DNA of 33,946 nucleotides, from positions 214,969-248,914 of the forward strand of contig NAOQ01000043.1 of NCBI GenBank assembly GCA_002751075.1. Reading direction: 5' to 3'. The translations under genes and the position numbers were made by a program. The notes under the pieces were generated by a model, which was not told where the DNA came from, ran no database searches, and saw only the letters and a program-made list of their open reading frames with translations. Positions 1 through 12,561 of this stretch are shown one piece after another; the first letter of the stretch is position 1; the number at the start of each line of letters is the position of its first letter. Origin of the DNA: Ichthyophonus hoferi (lineage: Eukaryota > Opisthokonta > Ichthyosporea > Ichthyophonida > Ichthyophonidae).

Positions 1-307
1 TCAGGGTTTTCCTAACCGTTGCAACTAAACCATTTCTAGAAAATAATTTTTTAGTAATCTCCTTATATTTTATGAATATTTTCTTTTATTATATATTTAT
101 TAGTCATAGAGCAAGTCGGATTTAATATTTTAATTCTTATCAATAAGTGTTACATAGTGTGAGAATAAGTTGATAAATGAATAAATATTTGCAAATTACA
201 AGATCCATAATCACTTTTCTAAAACAATTGTTTTAAATAAAAATAATATAAATTATTGAACTATTTTGTTTAATATCTCAAAAGACTATACCGCAAATAT
301 TCATCAG
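1..307 (+). other. Intron sequence upstream of the first visible SYCP1-like exon
   Basis: This AT-rich stretch has no open frame that fits the coiled-coil gene. It ends in an acceptor (TCATCAG) directly before the exon at 308, so it is most likely the 3' part of an intron. The first visible exon needs a phase-2 partner upstream, which lies outside the window. Confidence 0.6.
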
Positions 308-3300
308 GGCTGAAAGTACTAGACAGCTATGTATGCGCTTGAAAGAGAAGCTACAAAACACCAAGAAAGATATTGCACAGGGTAAGGGTAATATAAGCGA
401 AACCATTAAACGGGTTTGTAATACTTTACTTTACATTTATTAATAGTAGTATATATAAAAATTGAGCCATTAGCCAGTTATACTTTCTCAATAACGTATA
501 GTAATTGCTTTTTATAAAATATATTAAAAGAATGCAAGAGGAATAGGAAAATTGACAGATATTTTTGGCTGAAAATGATTAATATAGGGTTGGGATTAAA
601 TCACTCGTAGTACATACAATATGTTGTATTCCATCACAAAGTATTGAAAGGGTATTTCAAAGTACTTAAAGCATGATTATTCCTTAGCTATTGATAAGTT
701 TAACAAGTTTAACAAGTCTATACATTCTAACATAAGTCATACAAAACATTGGAGTATGCGTAATTATATGTATTTATCAATATATTTGGCCTCTGACGTT
801 CGGAATTTTGTGAGGATTCAGGTGAGGCCGACAAAGTAGATTTTGAAAAAGCCGAGTCAGCATGTCGCAAAGGTAAAGATATTATATTTCCAATGCTTAT
901 TTTATAACTAGTAATGTTTTCTTAAAGTTTAAACATTGCCAGAAGTTTCTATTTATCTCCTGTATATTTATACCTTATTCCTCATTTATAAATGCATGGT
1001 TTTTCTAGTACAGATCTGACTGTCTTCACTTAAATATCAGATATTGTAGATTTGACAGCCGGAATTAAGGCTCTAAAAATTAACATTGGGTCTGCTCAGG
1101 ATACAGGTAAGCAGTGCACCATAGGCTTTGATTTTATTAATTATGTAGTCTTTGGTTGATGACACTGTAAAAGTCAATATACTTGCAAAGTGCCATAACG
1201 TCATCAGTATAGCTAATTGGTTATTATATTAAGTCTGCTCCGAGAGCTGTGAAGTACTATATTATTTTTTAATTTGTACTCTTTGGGTTTAGTCTATAAC
1301 TGAAGAATAGCACTGCATCATGATACATAATTAGATTAATTGTATTCATACGTTATATAATGTTGAGCTAGTTATTTTTAGATCCCAACGATCTTTTGTT
1401 GAATGACCAACTAAGATTAACATAGTAAGCTTTTTTAGCTGCCCAGGAAAAACGCAGAGCTGAACTCCTGGAAATAAATGTGTACAACTTGGAAGAAAAG
1501 GTACCACCCAACTATCACCATTGTGTGCTTTGTTTTTCAAGACTACCTTTTTAAAAGTTTCATTGACTATTGTAATTATATGCTAAATCTGCAAAAATAG
1601 GGGTTTTGTATCTCATCTATTTGTACTTTTATTTAAACTGAAGTAATACCAAGGCTTATACAGTTAGCTTGCTATTAATGATTTACTTAAACAGATCACG
1701 TCCAACAAGAACATTATAGATCGTATATCACAAGAGCTGGCAGAAAGGATCCAAGAGCTAAAGGATGTTCAACAGGAAAAAGGTGTGGAATTGTATCATA
1801 AAAATCCAAGTTGGTTCTTCCTATTATAAAAATATATGCATTATTCCAATAATTCTTTTTTGGCTCAACAGCTTCGTCTCTTTTAGTAATTTAGATCAGG
1901 TTCTGTGTAATTTTGGTTTGATTCTCTAAATCATTTATTAGTATGAACAGTAGAATTTAAATATTTTACAATTTATGTGAACTTAAAGCTTTGTTAATGT
2001 TAAATGTTACATATATTGACCAACAACTGGTTACAAATAATTTATGCTGACTAAGTAGCCAAATAACATGTCTCTTTAATATCAGAATCTGTTCGAGAGC
2101 AACTGCTAAAATGCTTGAGCGATCTGGCGGATATCAAAGCCAATCTCGAGGCTGAACAGACTCATTCTTTAGAATTGGAGCAGAGGTTAAGTGAGAGGGA
2201 AATACATTGGACAGAAACATTTAATGAAAAGGACTCTGATGCTAAAACACTGTTGGACCAAAATAAAATTGCACTTGAGGTATATACATGCATGTGTTAA
2301 CGTTTGAATGAGATATTTCTTGAATTGTTAATATTTAACTTTAAATTTTTATAGATATCTGCTTTCATTGCATGTTTTATAACTGAAAATAAACAAGATA
2401 ACATTTTTTTACACACGAAACTATGTGTGATTTACTAAAATCTCACAGATTGTGCTTTTACAGAAACGCGATTATGAAATAAAATTACTAAAGTTGGACA
2501 ATACCACACTCAATGAAGAGATTGAAGAGCTTAATCAAAATGTTTCTAACCTTAATTATGAAATAGACAAAATAGCCATCAAAGATGAACGGTGGGATTT
2601 TACCTATTGTTTCCTCTGCCTTGCATTGCTATTTTTATATATATTTTTTTTCTTTTATACTGATTTATTCTGTTATCAATAGATGCACACAGGAAAATAT
2701 ATAATGACTACAATTCTTGTTTTTTAGAAAGTGCATATATATAGCATCTCAATTTTCATACCGTTAATTAATTATTCAATTAACAATACGTACTAAGTCT
2801 ACATTTTAATTCATGATTTTGTGCCCCATATTTGAATCATCATATTTATACATTTTTTTCAATAATAGAATGAACTCCAGGTTATTTTTAGCACTTACTA
2901 AGCAATATTATATCAGCTTATTTATCTTTCAACTTTTTTGTATTTGCTCGTTTTTATTGTTGTTAATTTAATTTATTACAATAATGTTTCTTTTTTAGAT
3001 TTTAGCAATTATATTTATTTTTGGCCTTACTGTTTTTATGATATTAACGGCATTCATTTTTTCATTGTGTACTTAGCAAGTTTGACCACCGTTTTCTGGC
3101 ATTTATTTAAATATGTGTATGTGTATTATGTATTATAATACTGAGACTCCATGCATTAACGAGAAGGTACAAGAGAAATTGTTGAAATATGAGAAATGGG
3201 CACAAAAGGAAGAAAGAAAAAAGGTAGATATAACTAATTTAATAAGTCGTTTATCAGGCACTAAATGAAAAGGTATCCACTAGCTGTTATCCACTCATCA

Positions 3301-6300
3301 TGGCCCATAATGTTTCAATTCATATGGAATATTATAAATAATTTACAGTTTCTCTTTTAATGTTGCGTTAGTATTCAAAGTCTGCAGGAAAAGTGCCAGC
3401 AACTGGAGGAGCAGAGAAATAAAGTAGCTTCTCAATGTCAAGAAAAAGACAAAGAAATATCAGGCATGCTTATAATGATATAATCTTATCTGCATATCCA
3501 TCTATACTCTGTATACAATGCATTATAATATACATAATTTAATGAAAGAATGCGTTGAGTATCTACATATTTAGTAGGAGCAATTATATATAAACCTACT
3601 TATAATATCCTCTATCTGTTATTACGTTGTCATACCAAGAAAATTATGAAAGGTAGGAAAATATGTAATTTTGTAATAATATATATATACCTGTAAAACC
3701 TCTTGACCACTAAATGTACTACTAGTATAATTCTAGTATTAATCCGCTTAGGTCATTTTGTGTCTATTAAGGGGGTAATAGTCAAGGTTTTATCTTTCTG
3801 TCTCATGTTTTTTCCTTTTTTTTTAGCCTATTTCCTAAATGTATTTTAATCTATTCCAAACTAATCCCTTCATTTTTAAATTCAGAGTTAACACTTTGTT
3901 TAAGTAAACAAGACCAAGGCCTGCAAGAATTGCAGGAAACAACTAAAAAAATACTGGAGGCAAAAGTATGATTATTTGACTATGTTGACCAGTTGAATTG
4001 TCTAATATTTTTATTATTTTCCTTCTTTTACAGCCTATCACTTTTGACTGCTCTTTATTATCATATAGTTCATACATGTATATTGACGTTTTTAGTCTTA
4101 TAATTACTATAAATTTTCTCAACTTGTATATATGCAGTTATGCATGCATTGGCAACCCAAGCAAAACAAGATGTATGTATACTTAAGACGATACGTGTCT
4201 ACCTTATAACCTGTTTTCCACAAATTCTACTTTGTTCTGTAAATAGAATCCAATATATTCTTGGCGAGTACTTTTATTGGCATACATCAATTGGTATAAG
4301 TTGGCTAATCCAATATAGGCTATTGATATCTTGCACCCCTCGAAGGCTAACTTGGAAGAAGAACGAGCAGTAATGGTGAAAGGAAATCAACTACAATCCG
4401 ACAAGCGGAGTGAATCAATTACCCAGCTTACAAACGATCTCCAGAAATCTAAGGTTAATTCATTGTCTTTTATCACAATTAATTATTACTGTGTGCATGT
4501 ATTTAGCGGCTAATATTTTTCAAAATTGCAATTGTAACTTACTAATTATTAATATGCTTTTAAGCATGATATAAAAAACGTTGTTTTCAAAAATACATAA
4601 CCTATTTAAACGTTACTAAGATTACTAATCCCTAAGAGGTTATATTTCAAAAAACTCGTCTAAGGTTACAGAGACTAACAAGTGTATCTATTTCCATTCT
4701 GAAATATAATCTCCAATTTTAGCATTGATGTTTTATTTGGATTTAATTTATATTTTAATTTAAATACATTTGTTGAGCATGCTCAGTATTGGAATGAAAG
4801 TTTCCCTGTACAGGTATAAAAATAAAATATCCTCGTGCATATTAATTGCAGAGAGTTATATAAAAACAGGTGCAGACTATCACAACATGTACACTAATTT
4901 CAACCTACTGACTCTATTACATACTTATGATATATACATCCGCATAGAATGATATGGAAAATCAGCGGAAGACCCTTCAAGAGCAGATAACAACACTTAT
5001 ACAGGAATATGAAGAGTTGAAGACTACAAGTCTGGATATTCAAGTAATTTTATGATGTATATTTAGAATGAATGAATTAAATTTTTATATCAATACAAAC
5101 ACCTACTAGCTCATTCACCAACTTCTTTGTACATATACATCTGTATCCTCAGTTAATTTGCCTTAACCTACTTTCCTCTTCTTTTATGTTGTGTACATAA
5201 CACTTCATTAGAAAACTCAGAACTCACTCATCAACTAGTGTATGTGGAATAAACTCCTTAACGTGTTATACGTGCTACTCATTATTAGTCAACCATTTTC
5301 TTCAGATAACTGAAGGTTCATTGTTTGTCAAAAGCAGAGTTTTATTTCATACATATTCAAAAGATCTGAATACAAAATCCACAATATATAAAGAAACCAT
5401 AAACAAACTATTATTATATACCATTCTAATGTTCAAAAAAGTTTACATTTTTAATGTAATTTTGCAAGGTGTACCAGTTAGTACAATAAGTTCTCGATGT
5501 GAGCCCCCAATAGATATATATATGAATATATTCTGACAAGACTTAATATAGGAGCGCCTCTCATCTCAGATTACAGTGTTGACCAAAAGTACTGAAGAAC
5601 AAAAAAAAGTAGTAAGTGGGCTTACAATAAAAGATGGTATATATGTTTAAGAGTTTTAGTACTAGATTTACAATAATTTTTTGGCTTTCTACATCTTTTT
5701 GTGGGAAAAGATGCATGTCATAATGTTTTATTTTTCACATTTTAGATCTAGATATGAACAGTTATAGCCGGTGGATTTTTGGATTTGAGTATATAAACAC
5801 ATGTACGTATGTATATTTGCTGTGTCTCTTCATGTGTATCTATGTCTTTAAAAATACTTAGAGGATAAAATATATATTATGGTGAGGGAACGGGCAGAAT
5901 AGATTAGTTTTATTTATTATTTATAATTGCACATGGATGAATAAGTAGGTGATCTTAAATGACTACAAGATCGTTATACACGATAGTATAATCATGTGGG
6001 TACCATAGTAGACAATGATAGCTGATAGCTGATAGCTGATAGTATGTCCCTTATCACTTTCAAGATTCTTGCAAAGGCGGAAGCTTCCCGACAGCAGCTG
6101 TTGTCAACACAGGTATCTTTAGATGAGATGACCCAAGCCCATGAAAAAGTGGATAAAGAGAAAATCGAACTGTTGGCACAAGTTCAAGTAATAAGAAAGC
6201 ATACAATTTAATATTGAATTTTGATTATCACTGTATGGCAGACAAAAACATAATAAATATAATAATATGCAAATTAAAATACTCTAACATATTTTTATCA

Positions 6301-9300
6301 TTTTAAAGTTGTGGTGCATTATTCCTTCTACATGTCGTAAACTGTTAGTGGGCTAAGCATATTTGTCTGTCCATTTCTACTAGCGTTAATGTGAAATAGA
6401 TGGCAGGGTAAATGTAATAAATGTGATTATACGCATATTATTATGGTTCTAGCAGATTTTTATTTAATGCAAAAACGGAAAAAGTATTACATAAAGGATA
6501 GACAACTGGAAAAGGCATAATAAGGAGTTCTTGCAATATTTTCGTTATAATCAATACATTTTACCAAGAGAAGTACTGATTTTCAGTAATTTTCACAGGA
6601 AATGAAGGAGAGTCTCAAAGTCAATGAAAACCTGCAAGAGAAACTTCAGGAGCATATGAGCCTATTAGAGTCAGAAAAACAAACAGCTAACCAACAAACA
6701 ATATTAATGGACATAAAATTGAAAGACATTGAAGAACAGGTTGGTGTACCTTTAGAAGCATTTCCTATCAAATTTGGTGCAACAACGTAGGTATAAGTAC
6801 CATTGTTTATAGGCTATTTTTTATGATTATAATTGGATTTGGATAAGATTGCAAATTTTTAAAGTGACTGGGACATGTTATAATTTGTCCCGTAGAGTTT
6901 TATTTTATGTTGCTGTTAGTGTACGTGTTTTTTTCTTTTTCGGTTTGACAATTTAAACGTCCGCCCAAACACTAAGTGCCTGTTCATATAATTGGGGACT
7001 AGTTGAAGTAAATTAATTAAGACTATACATGGTTATAAATAATAAAATATTTGAACAGTGCGTGGAACTGAAAAAATGCTCGTTTGAAGTGACAAAAAAA
7101 ATGGAAGAAACTGAAAAGAATAATGAATATAATAGCAGTATGGTAGAAGCCTTGGGCGAAAAGGTGACAAATCGTGATTGTCAGGTAATTCATATTTTCT
7201 TATCCTACTCAATGAGGCATACATTAAGACAACCTTTAAAAAGACAAATCATTGTTACACAAAGTAAAACATACGAGGTTGGGGAAATCGGATAAAGAAT
7301 CAATATCGTTGACGTGCATTTTCAACATTCTATAAATAATTGAAAAAATCATAATGACTAATAAAATTAATTATTATGCAATTCATGCATCCAAAGACTT
7401 GTAGTGTAGTCATACCTACAGATTTTGTTCATTTAATTTGCCGCAGTTAATAGTGTACACTATCTTGCCCTGTATGCCAAACTTATGATGAAATAGTTGG
7501 TTCCCTTGAATGACATCGTATTGCTGATACTGTCACAGATTGCCAATTTGAATGAAGAGAAAGATTTACTGGTGGACGAACTGGTTATAATCCTGAATTT
7601 CATGCATTTTTTTTCCATTTTTTTCTCTTCATACAACTAAAGCATTTCTAATGTTTTTGTAAGCCTGTTGTTGTGTATATATACTGTCTAATCACATCAT
7701 TCAGTCATGGGCCATACATATTATGAATCTATTATACCTTTTCAAATCTATTCTTTAATTCAACCTATCTCCCCCATATGATCCCCATATAACTGTTATG
7801 CTTAACGTTTGCGCAACAATAACATTAGTAAAAAGGCATACAAAGGAAAGATCGTACTCGTAGAGAGTAGTATATTGACTCTTATTTTAGAAACTATTTT
7901 AGTTGATAAATGGCCAATTTCATTATTCCTCATAAGCAACCGGATGCAGGTTTTAACCAAATCACTTCCGGTTTGTAAATATTGCTTTACACAGGCTAGA
8001 ATGAAAGTTAAACTAGGCAATAAGGACAAGGAAACAGAGAAGATTCGTGTTCACCTGGCCAGCAAAACGTTGGAAGTGGGATCCCTGAACACCTCTCTCA
8101 ATGAGCTGAAGGTTCAGTCCAGACGATTCAACCAATCAATCAAGAAGATAACTGGGAATCAGGTAAACATTTTTCTGAATATGGCAATATTAAAGTATGA
8201 TTCTATGTCTCCTTTGCTTAGGTATGTCATCGGCATAATGCTCTGGTCCATTTCTAATAATTTCTTAACTCCAGCGCACCAACAATGATGACATTTCTTT
8301 TCCCTTTAAAGAAGTCAACAATGAGGATGTTACAGTGACAGATAACTCTGTTACAATTTCAAATAACAAGGTGACGCTAAGATTTATATTAATCATGAGT
8401 GCAAGCAAAAAACCCATTCTTCTTTGGCACTCTGTTATCTTTGATTCGGTGTTATATCAATGTGCCGCATGGGTAGCTTCATCACAACACAAATTTTATA
8501 AATGAACATAAATTAGTAAATATACGCCGTTAAGAATGAAACTTAAATATTATCCTACATGTCTCGGATACAAGGGGCATATCAACAGCATATAAACCAC
8601 ATAATCTACTATAATATCTATTGCCACCCAGGATTGTCTAAAATCCACAAAAATATGCCGTGTAGTTATCCTACAACGTAATTTCTTATTTTAATATCAC
8701 GCTCATCACACTCTTTTCCCAACAGTAACCTGGTTTAGAAATGTTGGTTTATTGATATATTCTCATATATACTCGTATTCAACACTTTACTCTCACAAGA
8801 CACATTGGATAACATTGTAAAATCTACAGGAGAACTATAATAGCGATCCGGAATCCCCAAACACTACTACATACGGCAAACGACGGGCACAGCCTGTAGG
8901 TTAACTGCTGGCGCATACATTCAAGAAATTATACATTCCCCTTCTGCTAATTAAATACCAATAATTTCTAATGCCCTTAACTTCAATCCCTATTTGGCAG
9001 CATAACCAACAATATAAGAAAACAGTCCAACCCCATGTTCAGAAATTTTTGATTCATTTCGTATATTTTCTCGTCTACTCTCGGTTTAGCTCTCTTACCT
9101 ATAGGGCAATTTCTCTACATTTTTCTACATTTTCTCATAATATCTATGCATAATACTTTAAGCGTGCCCCTGTATATACGACGTCTTCCCCACTTTCCAT
9201 ATTGATATTTTAATACTGTCTGTTTAATTTATTGTGTTAAGAAGCATCATGTTCAACGGTCAAGGCCCCAAATACATGACTGAAAATGGCATATATTTAT

Positions 9301-10360
9301 TTTGAAAAAATAATGGTTTACTTATTGCGTGGGGTTGGGGGGTTATTCTCATAGCCGCCTAAGCTAGCTGCAACCCCGCGTGCTAGAGCAAATGCAAAAA
9401 ACAATATTCATTACCTCAAACCCTCAAGCGCACCCAGCTCATGGAAGTCCGCTAAGATATCAGCTAAGAAACCACGCATATCCAATAGTAATCGGGAGGT
9501 GAGCACAGCGATGATATATATAGCGTTGAGAGTGAAAGGAGATAAATTTAAAATAGAAAAGAATGGGGATTAGAGGTAGAGGGTCAAACTTAAGATCTGG
9601 TCTGAAGATAAGTATATAAAAATATTTAAAAATCTACCTTTTCGAAACATCACAAAAGACCATATATAATTAGTAAAGGTGTGCCTGATTGAAACAGGCT
9701 ATATTTTCCTAAAGACTAAACTTGATAGATGAGTATGCAATTACTAACACAACCCTGAAGACTGTCGATGGATCTATGGAACAACCCACAGAGTCTCGGG
9801 TATCTAAGAGTGCCAACAAAACAGTAAGAGGTCTAATCTAGTAAATATATAATGGGTTTTTTATTTATAAAAAAAATCATTTTTCATAGATACTATCAAT
9901 TATTCCAATATACAAAGAAGGCACTTTCAAATAATCTACGAGTCAGGTTTGGTATTTTAACTAAATGTGACTGGACCATACACATAGTAAAAACAATCAA
10001 CATGCATATCTGCACAAGTGTGGTTCGATAAGTATCCTTCAAAGAAAATAAGATATTAGAAAAATAATAATACAACACAGACCACCAAATGTGCCTCAAG
10101 TTTAGTATCGTGCCCTGAGCATATGTATATATTTCCTAATGTGATGGTGACAGAGTGAACAATGGTTTATTAAACAACCACTATTATACAATTGTTAGTC
10201 CACATGATTTTAGTGTTCCTTAATGTTGATTATAATAAATGTACTCCTACAGTCCAAGTACAAGAAGAGCTACTCCTTGTTTCCAAAAAAGTCATCTAAG
10301 AAGGAGCGTAGTCCCAATGGTCACATCTTTGATGATGATTATTGGGGCTTTACTGGATAA
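308..10360 (+). CDS. SYCP1: SYCP1-like synaptonemal complex transverse filament protein, 5'-partial, about 23 exons
   Basis: SYCP1 dimers form the transverse filaments that link paired homologous chromosomes in meiosis. Exons read: 308-381, 822-872, 1041-1106, 1439-1500, 1695-1782, 2086-2279, 2449-2591, 3167-3223, 3388-3463, 3886-3965, 4346-4453, 4948-5043, 5552-5611, 6065-6187, 6599-6739, 7059-7184, 7539-7583, 7995-8162, 8275-8370, 8830-8895, 9355-9498, 9734-9823, 10253-10360. The product is almost wholly Glu/Lys/Gln/Leu-rich coiled coil, then a Ser/Pro/Lys-rich basic tail ending DDDYWGFTG. Identity rests on the first exons: TRQLCMRLKE resembles TRHLCNLLKE near residue 180 of human SYCP1 (recalled, not searched), and the next stretch aligns without large gaps. 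About 180 N-terminal residues are missing to the left. Phases agree at every junction except exon 7 to 8. The exon 8 start (3146, 3164 or 3167) and exon 22 start (9734 or 9761) are uncertain. A different long coiled-coil protein remains possible. Confidence 0.72.
2592..3166 (+). other. Unresolved intron(s) between SYCP1-like exons 7 and 8, with a candidate 12-base micro-exon
   Basis: The best donor for exon 7 is GTGGGA at 2592, which leaves phase 2. Exon 8 must enter in phase 0, because the other frames hit a stop at once. Positions 2869-2880 are flanked by a T-rich tract with AATAATAG and by GTTATT, and would encode Asn-Glu-Leu-Gln, which suits a coiled coil. A 12-base exon does not itself repair the phase, so the true splicing here is not settled. 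Confidence 0.3.
3464..3885 (+). other. Probable GC-AG intron
   Basis: The exon ending AAAGAAATATCAG at 3463 is followed by GCATGC rather than GT. The next coding block starts at 3886 after TTCAG and needs two bases to complete a codon. Only a cut right after the G at 3463 (phase 1) gives GAG and an unbroken coiled-coil frame. No GT donor in phase is present nearby. Confidence 0.6.
6017..6042. repeat. Heptanucleotide tandem repeat
   Basis: The unit GATAGCT is present three times in perfect tandem, followed by a partial fourth copy. It lies in the intron just before the SYCP1-like exon at 6065 and has no evident coding role. Confidence 0.9.
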
Positions 10361-12561
10361 ACTTGAATATTGCAAGCTAACCATTACCACTGCCATGTCA
10401 TTCAAACCGTGTTTATTACCTTCATTTTTTAAGTTATATTATTCTAGGACATTGTGTGTGAGACTTTAGAGATGGCTTTATGTTCTTTTTCTGGCACCAC
10501 TCTCAATACCCTTCCTGTACTAGTCATACTTACATAAATACATTGTCTTTTTTATTGATTTTAATAAGCTAGCAGGCGGCTATAGGCTTCCTTGACAATA
10601 ATACTCATTGCTGCCTGGTTAGAAGACCCTTGGATATAACCATATAATCACACCTCAACTACAACCTTAGTAGGTCAAGTGAACTGTGCTGTGTGCAATG
10701 CCCCAGGAATGGTGTGCTAAAAGATTGATAGTCATAATAATATCCAGGCTCAATGTAACTAAATATAAATGCATCTATGTTAAGATAAAAATACGTAATG
10801 TGGTTTATAATAAGGTCATATCTACACAAACATTTCTTTCATCCACTATATGCATACACACCAAGGTTGGTATTTTAAAGCAGATAATGAAGAGAAAGAC
10901 AGAAGGTGAGTCAAGTATTGATCAGTATACCTGTCCGACAGAGGGGAAGTAGTTATATAAGGTCGAAACATTCATGAACAACTACTACCAGTATTATATG
11001 GGAGCTGTACGATTAATAAGAGTCAATACAGGCCTTATTACCACATCATGTTGTTGTCAGTATAAGTCAAGGAGAATGTCTCCTGTCGAAATATAAGAAG
11101 AAAGAAGATAGAATAAAACTGCTCAAAGAAGAGTAAAGAAAACAAAATAAAAGTAGAGGCAGAAAGGAATAGTTTATGGTATGGGAAAGAAAAAATAAAA
11201 TATAAAAAGTCGGTGTAAATATAACAGGATTTAACAGAAAAAGGATAAATAGTAGAACAGGTGTATATATAATATATAAGACTCCCCCATTGCTTATACA
11301 TATATAGGACCAGATAGTACATTTTGTAGTTGTGCATGTGTAAGATGAATAATGTGATAATACCTTCCCCATAGCATTAAAAAGCAACACTGAAAAAAGG
11401 AGAAAAAAAAAAAAACTCCACCTATTTGCCAAGCCTTAATGCAATTGGTACAACCCTGTCTTTGTATGTTTACATAGTTTGTGGTTGAGCAACTTGAGCA
11501 ACAGGTACAGCAAACTCCTGGGGGAGATAAGTAGAACAACCCACACTTTAAAGAAATCATTTCATTCTTAAATTAGGGGTAAAAAGCCAATATATACTTC
11601 CAAAGTTACAGGTTGCATTAGCTCCACACTGCACAAAAACAAACTGTTTTTTATCCTTTATTTATTTATTCGTAGCCACGGGAAAGTCCTGGATACGGTT
11701 TTATATATAAATATTGCTTTATTAGGATATATATATATATAAATAAATATACACACATATTAGGCCTATATCCTTTTGCGGCATTGCTGAAAGTTTACCT
11801 AAATACCGTTAAGCGTATTTGTCACTGCACATAAATATATACCAAAACATATACATAAATATACAAAAGAAATATTATCATGGATAAAAACCTATAAATA
11901 AAAACCTATGAATAAAAACCTTTATGCAAATACCCGCACATATATATATCATCTTGCATAAGTTGCCTCACGACCGTTAGACGTACTGCCCCAAAGTCAT
12001 TTAATTAAAACACCAAAACTAAGATCTATTACAAAATTAAAAGTAAATAGAATAAGGGCTCTTTATATTTTTATACAGCTTTATAAGTGCGCATATAAAT
12101 TTTATTGTTGCTTTAAAAATTTTAAAATACTATTTCTTCAATCACTCAATTGGCAATCCGTTAGAATCGCTTTTCGACATATAATATGTAAATGATTTTA
12201 AAACCCATTTCGATCACTATTGTTTTGGTTGGCACATTAAGTGTTATTTGTTATGTTGGTATTGAAGCTGACAACTAATATTTTTTATTTAGCATTAATT
12301 TCTTGAAGATAGTATTGGAGACTTTAATACTCTACCGTCTTCCTTATTAATACACTACATCCATCTTGGAAATTCTATTGTACATGGTTAATTAAAAGGC
12401 CATTTATTCTATAGTTACGGTACACGTTTTAGTCGATGATTAGCGAAAGGGCCCATGCCCAGCCTAGTGTTTTGATTCACAGTTAGTTCTTTGCTTCTAT
12501 AACTTTTTCTATAAAATATATAGTAGAGGCGAGAGCAAGCGAACTAGGACTAAGTGTCTGA
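10361..12561. other. Non-coding region between the SYCP1-like gene and CNOT7
   Basis: This holds the SYCP1-like 3' UTR (no AATAAA within about 700 bases of the stop) and then intergenic DNA. Open frames here, including several on the - strand at 11038-11560, are low-complexity T/A-rich readings with no family resemblance. An imperfect tandem repeat of a roughly 15-base unit containing AAAAACCTAT sits at about 11883-11925. No RNA gene or transposon is recognisable. Confidence 0.5.

Noticed and set aside
7809-8288. A 159-codon open frame, one of the longest in the left part
   Set aside because: Only 7995-8162 is coiled-coil coding sequence. The rest reads through an acceptor and a donor into introns and has no coiled-coil character.
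10686-10952. An 88-codon + strand frame with a donor-like GAAG/GTGAGT inside
   Set aside because: The composition resembles the surrounding AT-rich DNA, no homology is recognised and no partner exon fits.
11038-11560. Overlapping - strand open frames rich in Phe, Leu, Ser and Tyr
   Set aside because: They arise from A-rich low-complexity DNA on the + strand, with no domain, signal or conserved motif.
11800-12170. CCGTTA-containing motif repeated near 11806, 11974 and 12158
   Set aside because: Similarity is limited to a few bases, spacing differs and the flanks do not align, so chance is the simpler explanation.
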